A stretch of DNA of 64,000 bases from Synanceia verrucosa. Taxonomy: Eukaryota; Chordata; Actinopteri; Perciformes; Synanceiidae. Of this stretch, positions 12,816-24,055 are shown one piece after another (position 1 is the stretch's first letter; the number at the start of each line of letters is the position of its first letter). Made by a program: the position numbers and the translations under genes. The DNA lies in the NCBI GenBank assembly GCA_029721515.1, contig CM056558.1, forward strand, positions 12,927,240-12,991,239, in the 5' to 3' direction. Under the pieces are notes generated by a model. The model had not been told where the DNA came from. It saw nothing but the letters and a program-made list of their open reading frames with translations, and made no database searches.

Positions 12816-15800
12816 GTGAGACCTGCGCTGGCACAGCCGGGAACAGTAGGTACGGTGCCTAACCAATGTGTCTACCCTGATAATGCTGCGTCAGGCAGCC
12901 GTGCTCAGTGAGGCTTCCAGTGGCCTGGGTGGCTGGCTTGCTTCAGCTTGTTGTTGTGTCTTCTGTGCCTTCGTAAATTTCTCCCTGCTGAAGGGGGGTT
13001 CAGATTTTGTTGATTAAAAAGAAATTTATTTGCACTGAATCAGTTGCATCACTTTTCTGTTGTTTACTACATTACTAGTGTTGCTTGTTGCAGAAAAATT
13101 AAAAATTGGATTGTGATTGTTCAGTCATTCCTTTATTCATCAGATGCAGAATTCAAAATTTAATCCTTTTTTTACCAGCACAATGCCAATTGCGTTATTC
13201 AGTAGGCGGTGTTTACAATTGTTTTATTTTCCCCTCAAATTTATCCGAACAAACAAATCCGATCCAATCAGTCTTAATCAATTTGGTTATTCCCATAGTG
13301 AGTTGAGATAATTTGCTGAGCATTGTGTGATGTGGCTCTCCAAACTGTCTGATTCAGGATCCAAACTATTCTCTATGATATCACATGACGACATTTCAAA
13401 AACCCTCCTTATGCTCTAAAGAATATATAGGCTACTGGTCAAATAAGAATTTAAGAGGAAAACAGCAATTCATTTTAAAGAACTTTTCTCTTACATGTTC
13501 TTTTTCCCAAAGTTGTAAGACACAACAAGTGTATCCTGGTCAGCTGTTAAATAATCAGGGAAACTCAGCTTCTAAATGTTTCTGAAACACTGACTAATTC
13601 AATGTTATTTGATTAAAATAGATAATGGTTAAGTGTTTACTCTGAGTTTTATGCCAAAGCTATTCATATCAATATGGCCATGTTACAAAAAACATAACAT
13701 TAAATTATTGACATTGTCGCAAAAAAACAATGGCTATTGGGGGCTTGTTGGTGTAAGGGTTCAATACAGCCACCAAGTGGCCGCAAACAGCCAGAGAATT
13801 TTACTGAAGAACTGCAAATTGCTGAAATCTCTTGTTTTGGGTGACTAAAACATAATGCTTTTGTGAAATATTATGGCAAGAACACTGATTTATAACGGTA
13901 AAATGTGAAGTTTCAGTGCTCAAATTTTTCATTTCCAGTGATATCAAACATCTTCCTGTAGATTGACAATGAATAGTATTGGGGATCTCTTGAAAACATA
14001 TTGCTGGTATTTACGAAGGTTGAATTTCAATTACTGTATTTTAAACACAAAGAACAACATACAAAAGTAGATTAGAACATTCTAATGTGCTATAAATACA
14101 CTCCATCTCCCATTGTAAGTTTTTGCAATTGTGCCCGAGGGATAAGTTGCTTGAGTAGCAAGTAAGGTAGTCAGGCATAAACTCCATTAATTATTCAAAC
14201 TAGCACCTTTAATATTAATATTGATAGTCCGGTGTGGTGAAGCATGACATCAAATGTGCAAACCAATCCAACACTTCACATAACATTTTTAACATGTTTT
14301 TAATCTGTGAGATAAATCATCATGTATTTTGTATGTATTTTCCTCTCTTTTCTAATATTAGTCATGTAACCTTTTGCATATCGGTCATATTTGACACTGA
14401 GTACATTCTGCACCATCCAAGTATGAGTCTCCATGGCTGATGGTAAACATTTATTGAAGCCTAAAGAAATAGAAATGACTGTCACTCAGCACAGTGGCAG
14501 TATATATACATACTGTATTTAAATGTAAAACTGTCCTTGAAGATAATGTCCCCTCTTTAGATAAAGTCAAGTTGTTGTCCCCAAGCGAACCCACTTCAGA
14601 TATGTATATGTTAGGTATTTGAGGCTCTTATCTTGTGAAACTTTTGATAAAAGAGAGAGAGGTTCAGAAAATTGCCAAGGGATACTTTAAGATACTGGAC
14701 CTTTGCTGTCCTCTGGCACAAAACAAACTTGCTCTATCTATGTGCAGTTTGATGATAGTGGTAGTGGTAGTGGAGGTCATAAGGTTATGAGCTATACTAT
14801 CCAGTTAAAAATTCAGACATGTTTCTATTATAGGACAGATTCCTCAAGAATTTTGCCACCTCATTTCACAATATATGCAAAGCCTGTATTTATGCTTTTT
14901 ACAGATGATTCTCTTGAAGCAGGGTTCCCCGCTGAGTAACAAAGACAAGAGGAAGTCCTTCAGAAGGTTTGACATTAACAGTGGAGGCAGAGTTCAAGAA
15001 AACAGGAAGCCAAGGAAGGTGCAAAGTTGGTCTGGGCCTGAATGTAAACAAGCTACTATAACCTTTGACCTCTCCACACTATTCACTATGAACACATTCA
15101 GCAATGGTCTAAGAGGGGAACACTTAGGGGTGGGGTTAAATCCTTATGTTTGGACATCGTGTGCTACAAACAGAGTGAGAATCTGCAGTACACAGTGACT
15201 CCACTCTAAAGTGTTTAACTCTCAAAATACACTTAGAAGGCATGTCATGCCATTTTTTTATTTCCATGACTCACACGAGAAAGGCACATGGAAGATGTTA
15301 CTTCTGCCTGATGAGTTATACAAATGTGTTTTACAAGCGTTAGCAAGGGTATAAGTTTGTGTGTTTAGCACAAAATGACAGTGCGACACTCTCATGACAC
15401 TGAGGTAATTGTGTGCTGATGGGACCTCTTTAGCTGTGGCTAATGGCCAATTAAAGTGGTGTTCTTCAAATAGTGAGCACTGGTTAGCCTCTGAAGTTTA
15501 GTCTGTGCCTCTCCAAGTCTAAGGGGGATTTCAATACATGGAAAACAGAGTAGCACATGGCGGCAGTGATGCAATAGCACAGTTAGTCATAGCTATTCAA
15601 GAAAAGTTTGGAGCAGTTATTTAATCAAGTCATCTCCCATAAGTCTGTCAGTTTCCATTATTTACATTTTCTGGTCAGATGTTTTCACCTTAAAGAGAAA
15701 TAGTGTTACACATTAAAGGATGGATTATATATAGTAGTCATAAATCCTCAACAAACTCATGTCTCATTAAACACCTGCATTTTAAATGCTCTTTAGGTTG

Positions 15801-16340
15801 ACCCCCCATGATTCATGTTTATTATTTGAGTTGTTATTTTCACTCCTCACCATGTCCAGATATTTATGGGCTTGTAGACTTTTCTGTCTGTTACTTTGTG
15901 ATTAAAAATAATGTTACCACCTTGACCATTAGAACATAATATATACTCTAATACAGGGAAGCGTTTAACAGCTGCTTCTCAACGCATCATTATACAGTTG
16001 CATTTGAAATGCTAGTGAGAATGTGCAGCATGTGATTTAGACCCTCTTCCAAAGAAATGCTGAGGAACACCTCTGTACTGTAAACATGGTCATTTGAAAG
16101 AGGGTTTTGTGTTTCGCTTCCTTAACTCCCTCTCCTTTTCTTATACCCTAGGCCAGAAAATGGATATGTGGTAATTTACTGTACCAACAGAATTAATTTC
16201 AGGTGGGGCATAGTAGGTGGAATGCATTTAGGCGCCCAAACAAAAACAACAACAGACGTTTATATGCTGATTATATGTGTATTTTGTATTTGTTGTTTTA
16301 TCTAATGAATGAAATGTTTTATAATCTCTGAACAATCTTT
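12816..16340. other. Intronic-type non-coding DNA
   Basis: No supported gene or recognised transposon. Around 13735-13850 and 13900-14000 the sequence is AT-rich and resembles decayed interspersed repeat, but no termini can be defined. A 51-bp segment at 16152-16202 has splice-like edges and is treated as a separate observation. Confidence 0.45.
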
Positions 16341-17300
16341 GTTTTGTGTTTATGGCAAAGAGAGAATTTGTTTGTCCTTGCACATTTTAAAATCATGCAT
16401 ATTTTTGTGGACATAATCATTGCATATCTGGCCTCATCCATGGCTTTGTGTTGCAACCATGAGCTTGTGCAGCTGTGTGATCTTCCATGCATATTTGACC
16501 GAGGCAGAGTTGAGAATGAATGGCTCCCTGAATCACAATGTGCCAATGTTAAAAAGACAGAGTGTGGCTTGGTTGGACGAAATGCACCTGGGGTGCCTGT
16601 TCCCTGCTCCATCCTTTATTCTGAGATTGAATCGATAGAAGCCAGCCGATCTGAGCGGGCCCTGACACTGCCAAGCGCTGCCTACCATCATTTACTTCCA
16701 ACACTTTGGCTAATGGAGTCACAGCAATGTCAGATGGAAGGAAGTCCGTTGAGGCTGCCTGCCTGGATAAACTGTCAGATATTAGCTGGCCCAAATGATC
16801 ATTACAGGACCTGTAACCAAGCCCTGATTTCTATTTAATACACCTGGGATAGTGTAATGGTCTGGTACAGGGGCAGAGATTGGATTCCAGGCAGGGTTGC
16901 GAATGTGGGATAAAAAGCTTGTTATGTAAGGAGCTACTGAATGTTATTTCCACCGGGTTTCATTGAATTTCACTTTGTCTTGGAGAATCTGTAGTGGCGT
17001 CTTTAATGAGACCTCATTTAGGGGTGCTGAAATGAACCAAGTGCGGAAGGAAATGGAGGAGGGAAGATGGCAAGATGTGGAGTTGCATGTCAGAGCATTA
17101 CAGGGCGGCGCTCAGATGAAGCCTTCAACAATCACTGACCTTGCAGAAAAGTGAAGGAATGGAAAGCTCAGATTAATCTATCTTTGATTATTGCCAACCT
17201 TCCCCTGATTTGATGTTAATCACATTTCAATTTAGCTCAGGGGTATTCTCATTCAGTCAGTCACCTCAGGTCAATTCAATTAGCGAGAATGCCAATAGTC
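16341..17300. promoter_or_regulatory. Candidate regulatory block with long open frame
   Basis: This block carries a plus-strand frame open for 164 codons (16344-16838) with no recognised domain and no splice sites at its ends. It then runs into a segment (about 17170-17300) dense in TTAATC, GATTATTG, TTAATCAC and CAATTAG-type motifs. Such long non-repetitive, motif-dense stretches in fish introns are often conserved non-coding elements. Conservation was not tested here. Confidence 0.2.
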
Positions 17301-19439
17301 CATTTTTTATATCATAATTCCAATATAACAGTTTGGATTAGGCCAGGAGTGAAAAAGGCCACTGAATGAGCTGTAATAATTTAACCACCAGTCTTCAGGT
17401 GATCTTTTGACCCATACGCCACTCCTTTCACCAAGACTAGGCACACCCTCACATATTTTATATAAAGTCATTTTATGACATGCATCGGTATCCCATTGCC
17501 CAAGGAGCGGTATTTGATGAGTTGAGGGTGAGCATGGCTTGACAGACCAAACACAACATAATTCTCTGACATGCTTGTGAAACTGCATTAATGTGAGCTA
17601 TTGAGTGCAAAACCATGGTAACCTTAGCCACCATCTGAATTTCGTTGCTCCTAAAGTAGGCAACCTAAAAGATACAGTGTTACCAGGGTGGATCATGTTA
17701 CTGCAGTCTTGGAGGGTGAGCTGAGGAGAACAGACCCGCCTGTCCAGTATTGTCTGAAAGAGAATGCTACATGCCACATATAAACATGCAGTACCAGCAG
17801 TGGGTGACAAAGTCATGGACTGGGTCCTGGCAAGAAAGCTTCTTAGTTGAATTCCAGGAAAACATAATAGTTGGGCTTGAAATAGGTATGTAAACTAAGA
17901 AAAACACTGCAGAAATGACATAAAACTAGTAAAGAAAACCATAACACTGCACATTGATGCAGGAAAAAAGAAAAGACTTGTACATTATAAATGTTTACCA
18001 TAATCAATGTAATCAAATATTGAAATAATCTTGTTTCTTTTTTATTGTTATTATTTTTATTATTGTTGTTACACTTGTTTACCAAGCAAATCCTCTCATT
18101 TTGAGAATTTTTTTGAGAAAATTTGAGGGGTATTTATAAAAAAAATTATAATTTGAGGGAGCAGAGGATTTAACTCCAGGAAGTGGTCTCAGTCATTTTC
18201 AATCTACTGTTCCACACTAAATGAAAGCAGTGTAATGAAAACTGCCAGAAGCTATGGACGTTACAGTGCACACCCACTCTCTAGTCTCATTAAGACTATG
18301 AATCAGCCCAAGCAAGGTCAAACAAGACACAGCTTGACCTGCTTCCTCATTGGATCAGACAAGGTGATGTCGTCACACTGCAGGTCCACCAGATCCATGA
18401 ATTAGAAAGTTGGGAAGGGTACTTTATAGCTTGTGTTAGTGGGGTGACATTGGCCTTCTTTACTGCCTTAAAGGTGAGATGGAAGGGTGTCATAAAAGTT
18501 AAAAAAAAAATCAAAACATAAAAAAAGACTCGAGCGACATGTTTAGTATCAAAATAATGACATCACCTGGAGTCAGTTGTTGTCAGCCTGCCGCTTTAAA
18601 GTTGATTAGTTGTGAATAGGTAATTAGAAAGCCTGATGCATGCATATCACTATGAACTTTTGCAGTAAGTCTGAGTTGTGTACAGCAAATATTACTTCAC
18701 AGACAAGTGTTTGTTTGCAGATGAATGCAAATGCCTCTGTTGGCTCCCATCTCTCAGCATGAACCCATCTACTCATCTTAGCGAGGTTATGATTTACATT
18801 GTGCAGCCCCGTTTAAAAACTTGTCACCCTACCACAGAGCTTAGTATAAATCAGAGGGTGTAGATTGAGAAATACTCGATTGATTATTAGCACAGGATCT
18901 GGGACCAGTGATGAATGCTCCCATAATCTGCTGATGCATGAAGAGGGAAGTACATCATCACCTCCACCATATCAAACCATGACAATCCTTCTCCGTTTTA
19001 GTCACTGATCTGGGGGCTCTTGACTGGCTTTTACCATTTATATGCCAGCAGACGTAGGCTGATGTGTGGTTGAACAAAGCATGTTAAGGGGTTCACTGAC
19101 TGTGAGAACAATGTAAATCATGCAGCCTTCATCAATAGCCTAAACTGTATTAGAAGTGTATGTAGAAACTGTACCATCACCCATTATTTTGTGGATTTCC
19201 ATTTTGAGTCCTGTCTTTTGGCCATTGCCATTTTGATGTTTGAATGACACAAGAGGGTGGCGCTGAGCACATACGAATACTGAATAAGATATTTTTCGGT
19301 GGCCAAAGTAAACTTTCATGTGCAGAAAATGGATTGTGAAGGGGTTTATCTGTATGACAAAAACAGAGAAATTACCAGAACTGATACTATTGCTTGTAGA
19401 TAATCAGGGATGATGATCAGGGTTAAGTTATGTTTTTAC
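17301..19439. other. Intronic-type non-coding DNA
   Basis: No supported feature. It has AT-rich patches (a TTATTNTTATT-type stretch near 18040-18075 and A-runs near 18499-18530) and otherwise unique-looking sequence. Minus-strand open frames of 72-93 codons have no recognisable motifs. Confidence 0.45.
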
Positions 19440-19960
19440 ACCACTCCCTGTAGGCAGACTCATCACCTCTGGTGATCAGCTCCACCAAAGTTGTTTTGTC
19501 TACAAACTTCACTGTGGTGTTGGTGTTGTGAGATGGGGCACAGTCATAGATGTACAGACAGTAGAGGAGTGGACTCAGGACACAGCCTTAAGGGGCTCCT
19601 GTGCTAAGTGTTAGAGAAGAGATGTGGTCCCAGCCTGACTGTCTGTGGATGGTTTGTCAGGAAATCCTTTACTTAAGACAAATGTTGTGTGACATACCCA
19701 GATCAGACGTCTTGGTGAACAGTCTGCTGGGTAAGATGGTTTTGAATACAGAACTGTAGTCCACATCTTTATAACATCAGCAGGCTGGATGACAAGAAGT
19801 TGGCTGCTGGTGGCTGGAGCTGTGTTGGTGGTTGTCTCAGGTCCTACCTCAAAGTGGCTGAGGAACTAGTTGAGCTGATCTGCCAATGAATTGTTGCTGG
19901 TCTGACTGCTGGTGTTGTTTTGCCTGGTGATGTGATGTATCCATTGCCCTAGCTGATGGA
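19440..19960 (-). mobile_element. Decayed non-LTR retrotransposon (LINE) reverse-transcriptase fragment
   Basis: Read on the minus strand, about 19440-19770 translates to a recognisable fish LINE reverse transcriptase of the CR1/L2/Rex1 kind. It has a segment like DYSSVFKTILPSRLF, then the GAP(Q)GCVLSPLLY palm motif, then a degenerate catalytic box. The usual glutamine of GAPQG is a TAA stop (about 19588-19590). The usual FADDTT box reads FVDKTT (about 19500), so the catalytic aspartates are lost. Sequence at about 19790-19960 resembles the linker before the reverse transcriptase (SLADQLN then FEV), so an internal deletion is likely. It is a dead copy. Clade assignment is from memory of motif style and is tentative. 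Confidence 0.75.
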
Positions 19961-19978
19961 ATGGATGGATGGATGGAT
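19956..19978. repeat. ATGG tandem repeat
   Basis: Four to five ATGG units lie directly beside the LINE remnant. This may be the tail of another truncated insertion, or simple sequence. No target duplication was found. Confidence 0.7.
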
Positions 19979-20460
19979 GTCCATACAATTGGACAAAAAG
20001 AAAAGAACTTCCGCATTGCCCAAGGGTAGCTTACTTTCAATTATGTAAAATTTTAAATTAAAAACATCCACTCTTTGTATTCTAACACTCTTGTGATTAA
20101 TTATTGCTGTTATTATTATTACTGTATTTTGATGACTATCTTTATTGGTCTACTGTTGTTGTCCTCAAGCTTCCTCATTTATTTATAAATTCAGAAGAGT
20201 GTAATTTGCCAACAGCAACAATTTAATTTAAATTCAAACTGTGGATTTTGTCTAAATCCAAGATTTTAAGGGGATATATCAAATGCTAAAGATAAACAAA
20301 GTTGGTTTTCACATAAACACTATGACACACTCACACTTTGTATTTCTATTTCAGCTCTTCGTTGATTACTTTTCTCTTTGTTTCTACTTTATAGTCTGCA
20401 TGCATTATTAATGGTACTTGAAGTGATTTATATATTTATTTCATTATCTCACTGGCACAA

Positions 20461-20530
20461 ATATTATTTCCACCCGCGACCCTATGAGGATAAGCAGAAG
20501 AAAATGGATGGATGGATGGATATTATTTCC
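20461..20530 (+). mobile_element. 48-bp tail-only retro-insertion with 11-bp target duplication
   Basis: The insert at 20472-20519 is just the 3' tail shared with the tRNA-like SINEs of this window: CGACCCTATGAGGATAAGC, then AGAAGAAA, then ATGG repeats. It is flanked by an exact 11-bp duplication, ATATTATTTCC, at 20461-20471 and 20520-20530. The perfect duplication shows this is a complete but extremely 5'-truncated insertion event, not a decayed longer copy. The source could be the SINE or, more likely, a partner LINE with the same 3' end. Confidence 0.85.
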
Positions 20531-22126
20531 AGAACTACATTCATAATAAAATTAAAGTTATGTAATATTGGATATTTAGCCCTTTCTACTGTTACGTTCA
20601 GCTTACACTAACTCGTTTTGCATGACACCTTCTGCTTGGTGTTTAAAATGTAAAAAAGCACAAGATAATTGTTTCGGCTAAAATTAAATGATAAGCAGCC
20701 ACCAGTGTACTAAAGTGAAAGCTTGAAAATCCTAAACAAGTGGGCTGCCAAGACTTGGAACTGGTTCCTCTTTGCTTATGTTTTCTTCCCAATTGTGGAA
20801 CACAAGTGAAAGAGAGATGGAGTGCTTGGCTCACTGGAAGAAGAGCACAAAAGGGGGGAGGGAGCAGGGTCAATTACCTGAACACAATTACTGTGTCTAA
20901 CAACCGCCATCCATCACTTGCATCCTCCCTCAGCACCACGGCAGCCATCCCATCCCCACATTTGGGTTGGCTTTCCCGCCAGACCGGCCAGACACTCTGT
21001 CATCCAAAAGAGGCCCCTCCTTGCACCAACTGAGAACCTAAGTGGCATTCTTAAACAACGCTTGTCCTCCACTTTCCTTTTGCTTCACCCACCTCTGACT
21101 GGAAGCCGTCCTTGACTGTCAAGCCTTAGGCTAGGAATGGATGAGTTTAAAAGGCTGAACCTGCTCGGCACAGAGCTATCTAAATAGCAGAGAATGGAAG
21201 CCCTTAGACCAACTCCCTGCCAGCATACCAGGTTTGGAATCACGCCAAGGCATATATTGGCCAATAGGATGACAGACCTAATGCCTCACAATGATAAAAT
21301 AACCACTTTGAGATTGCAGTTGGATGCTTGCCTACCCCAAGATGTAATACTTGGATTGTTACACGTTACCTGGTTTTGTCAGCTGTTGAACTTTCTGCAC
21401 CTGCATTATGTTTCATCTAGTATAGATGATGTAATTTTCGATGACTGTAATTTTTAATGTTTTAATAAGAAATGTTAATGGAAAGTCAACATTCACCCTG
21501 CCCTCTTATTTGTGTTGCATTGGGGCCTTTGTGGCATGATTGAATGAATGGAGTAACCTGCCATAAAAATACACTCAAGGACAAAAGCCAGAGAAATAGG
21601 GCCCAGATTGCCTGATCTGTAATAAAACAACGAGAGTCCCCTTTGGGCTGCATGGGCACTACAGCTATGCAAGATTGTGTAGGCGGGCGGCCACCCTCTC
21701 AATATTAGATGTAGATTAGATTGGAGGCAAAACTCTTTTTTAAACGAGCCCAGAGAAAAACTGTTAATATGTTTTTTCTTTGTTTCGTCGTCTGTCACTG
21801 CTACACACACACATTCACAAAAGCACAGGAGATTCTGAGGGGACTTGGGAGATAACAACACATGATCAGAATAGTGATGAATGCCCAGAATGGCAAAACA
21901 GGTGCTGCTGGAGTAGGTTGAGAGGGAGCTAGAGGGAGTACGAGGTTATGTGGCTGTGTGCCGAATGTGGGTCTCTGTAGGTTTTAGGGTTACTAAGGTT
22001 GGATCTTGGGTGCTCCAATTAATCATGACACTGCTGTCTGTGTGGGTGCGTGCGTGTGTCTGTGCAGTTCTAATGTGTTTTATTAGGTGGATTTCATCAT
22101 GATCGCCCTTGAGAATAGGCCTGAAT
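20531..22126. other. Non-coding stretch, possible regulatory patch
   Basis: No gene supported. At about 21120-21460 the sequence is balanced, non-repetitive and dense in motifs such as CTATCTAAATAG and CAATGATAAAATAACC. This is compatible with a regulatory element, but nothing confirms it. Confidence 0.35.
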
Positions 22127-22152
22127 GAAATATTGAAATATTGAAATATTGG
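22127..22152. repeat. Three tandem copies of GAAATATT
   Basis: An 8-bp unit is repeated three times without mismatch. It is a short local slippage product. Confidence 0.9.
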
Positions 22153-22389
22153 AAGCTATAGTGCTATAGCAACCTTGCACTTACTCACACAATTTGATTT
22201 TTGGTCCAACTTTACACACTTTCTCTCACATACATGGAGGAACACACAAGGTTTTACTAAGGCTCCTTTTCACCTCCCTGATGCTCTCCCAAAGATGAAG
22301 ATCAACCTATCATAAAATGACTTGTCTTTCTCCAGTGGTTCTCTCTTGTCTTTTGGCCCTTCACGCCTTCTGACAAGCTGCTCCTTCTC

Positions 22390-22690
22390 TCCTTTCTTTA
22401 CCTATGCCTGTAGCCCTGGAGCCCAATTACCCACCAAGAGCAGAGATCCTATCACAAAGCCAGGTCACGCTCCACTGTTCACCACTCTCAATAGGGCTGC
22501 AAAATTCCCAAAATACCTGCCGCCGCCTCGAGCATGGAGTTGACGAAGCAGTGGCCAACCCACCTTTGATCAGGCGTCAAGTCCAAATTCACCCACCATT
22601 TGGATCTCAGAACCATTCGCCTGAAGGGCATTTCGCTAATCGTGTCTCATATCTCCTCTACTGAAGCCTGGCAGCTTTCTGCTTGTTAGC
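22390..22690. promoter_or_regulatory. Candidate conserved non-coding element
   Basis: About 300 bp of balanced, CpG-containing, non-repetitive sequence. It has a plus-strand frame open for 86 codons (22404-22664) and a pyrimidine-rich AG just upstream (TTTACCTATGCCTGTAG). No donor fits the phase of the exon chain, and no protein domain is visible. I favour a regulatory element over an exon, from appearance alone. Confidence 0.2.
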
Positions 22691-23944
22691 TAAATCTCAC
22701 TCGCCACTGGAACAGATGGAAGTGTGTTATCTGTGGACTGTGGAGAACAGCATTTGGCAAACATTTAAACAGTTACATTTAACTCAATGGTTTCCGTTGT
22801 CATAGCCTAAGGGGCACAAGTTGTCCTATTCATTGATCTGAGACAGGCAACGGAATAATAAAGTTGTGCAAGGTAAGCTTAATGATAAGTCAAGTGCCCT
22901 AATCGCTTGACCACAAATGACTCAACTGTCTGTGAGCATTTATTTTAGAACCAGCTGCCCTTCCTTGTTATTTCCTGGGACCTAAACATGCCAAATTCAT
23001 TAGGATTCTTTCTGAGGCCAAATATCTTCATTTGGATGATTCAGCTGTAAAGGTCAACGTTGAAGACCTCTAATGACACCAGGGCCTGGGGTGTCTGCCA
23101 GACAATGTCACAATCAACACACTTAGGACTGTGGAGTACACGAACGCAAGACCACTAAAACGTAACCAGACCTGACAGTTCACTGCCTGCCAGAAAGGTC
23201 AAGCCCCAGGGCTATTCGGCATCAGCCCAGAAGATGGCCAGTAAGTCAACCCTGAGAGTTGAACTGCAGTTCAGTGTCCAAAGTGTGAAGCGCAGTGAAA
23301 GCAACAGGAGTGGGTGGAGAAAGATAGCGGAGCTCGAAGGGCTCAAAGTAACCATATTGCTCTTGCAGATGGAAGCTGCTCACTCACAGTTTACTGTATA
23401 TAGGTCGACTGCTTCCATTCCGGGTCAGCGCACTACAGTATGATTTAACGGAGCAAAGAGTCAGAGTGTAGCCAGCAGCAGGGGGTGGTGCAAAATGCAT
23501 CTGCCTACTTGGCTGCTTCTTTAGATTAGGGAATAGGATGAGAGGGTGATCTACTGTATATGAAGTTAAGAGGAAAAGAGGGGGATATGAAGGCAAGAGA
23601 CAATAATAAAAGGATGAGCAAACAGATCTAGGATCTAATAGCTAATTAGTAGATTAGTAGCAAAGATGAAGCTAGGTGGGATGATTATAGAGCTAAAAAG
23701 TCAGTGTTCAAACAAGGTTGAGAAGTCATCAAAAAATATGTGTGACTTTAACACAGGAGACCACTGACCACATAATTTCTAAACAGGAGTCAATGTTGTT
23801 ATTTTCTAAAACATGACCACCATCTTTCCATGTCCTTAATTACATTTTATTGTCATAAGCATGACGACGAACCCAAACCATTATGTTATTTAAACCTGAC
23901 CTATTTGTGTCAGTGCCTATGCACTTGATTAAATCATAGGCAAA
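22691..23944. other. Non-coding stretch
   Basis: No gene or repeat family recognised. The 22920-23240 portion is unique-looking and motif-dense. The 23600-23720 portion is rich in CTAATTAGTAGATTAGTAG-like sequence. Confidence 0.35.
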
Positions 23945-24023
23945 TAGCTATCATATTCCATCCATCCATTTTCTACCACTTATCTGCATAGGGTCGCGGG
24001 GGGGCTGGAGTAGTTATCATATT
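23945..24023 (-). mobile_element. 53-bp tail-only retro-insertion with 13-bp target duplication
   Basis: The insert at 23958-24010 is the reverse complement of the shared SINE/LINE tail (CTCCAGCCCCCCCGCGACCC through to ATGG repeats). It is flanked by TAGCTATCATATT (23945-23957) and TAGTTATCATATT (24011-24023), differing at one base. This is a second, independent, near-minimal 5'-truncated insertion, on the opposite strand from the one at 20461. Confidence 0.85.
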
Positions 24024-24029
24024 ATAAAA

Positions 24030-24055
24030 AATATATATATATATATATATATATT
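24030..24055. repeat. (AT)n microsatellite
   Basis: A perfect AT tract of about 25 bp starts seven bases after the right target duplication of the neighbouring retro-insertion. Confidence 0.95.
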
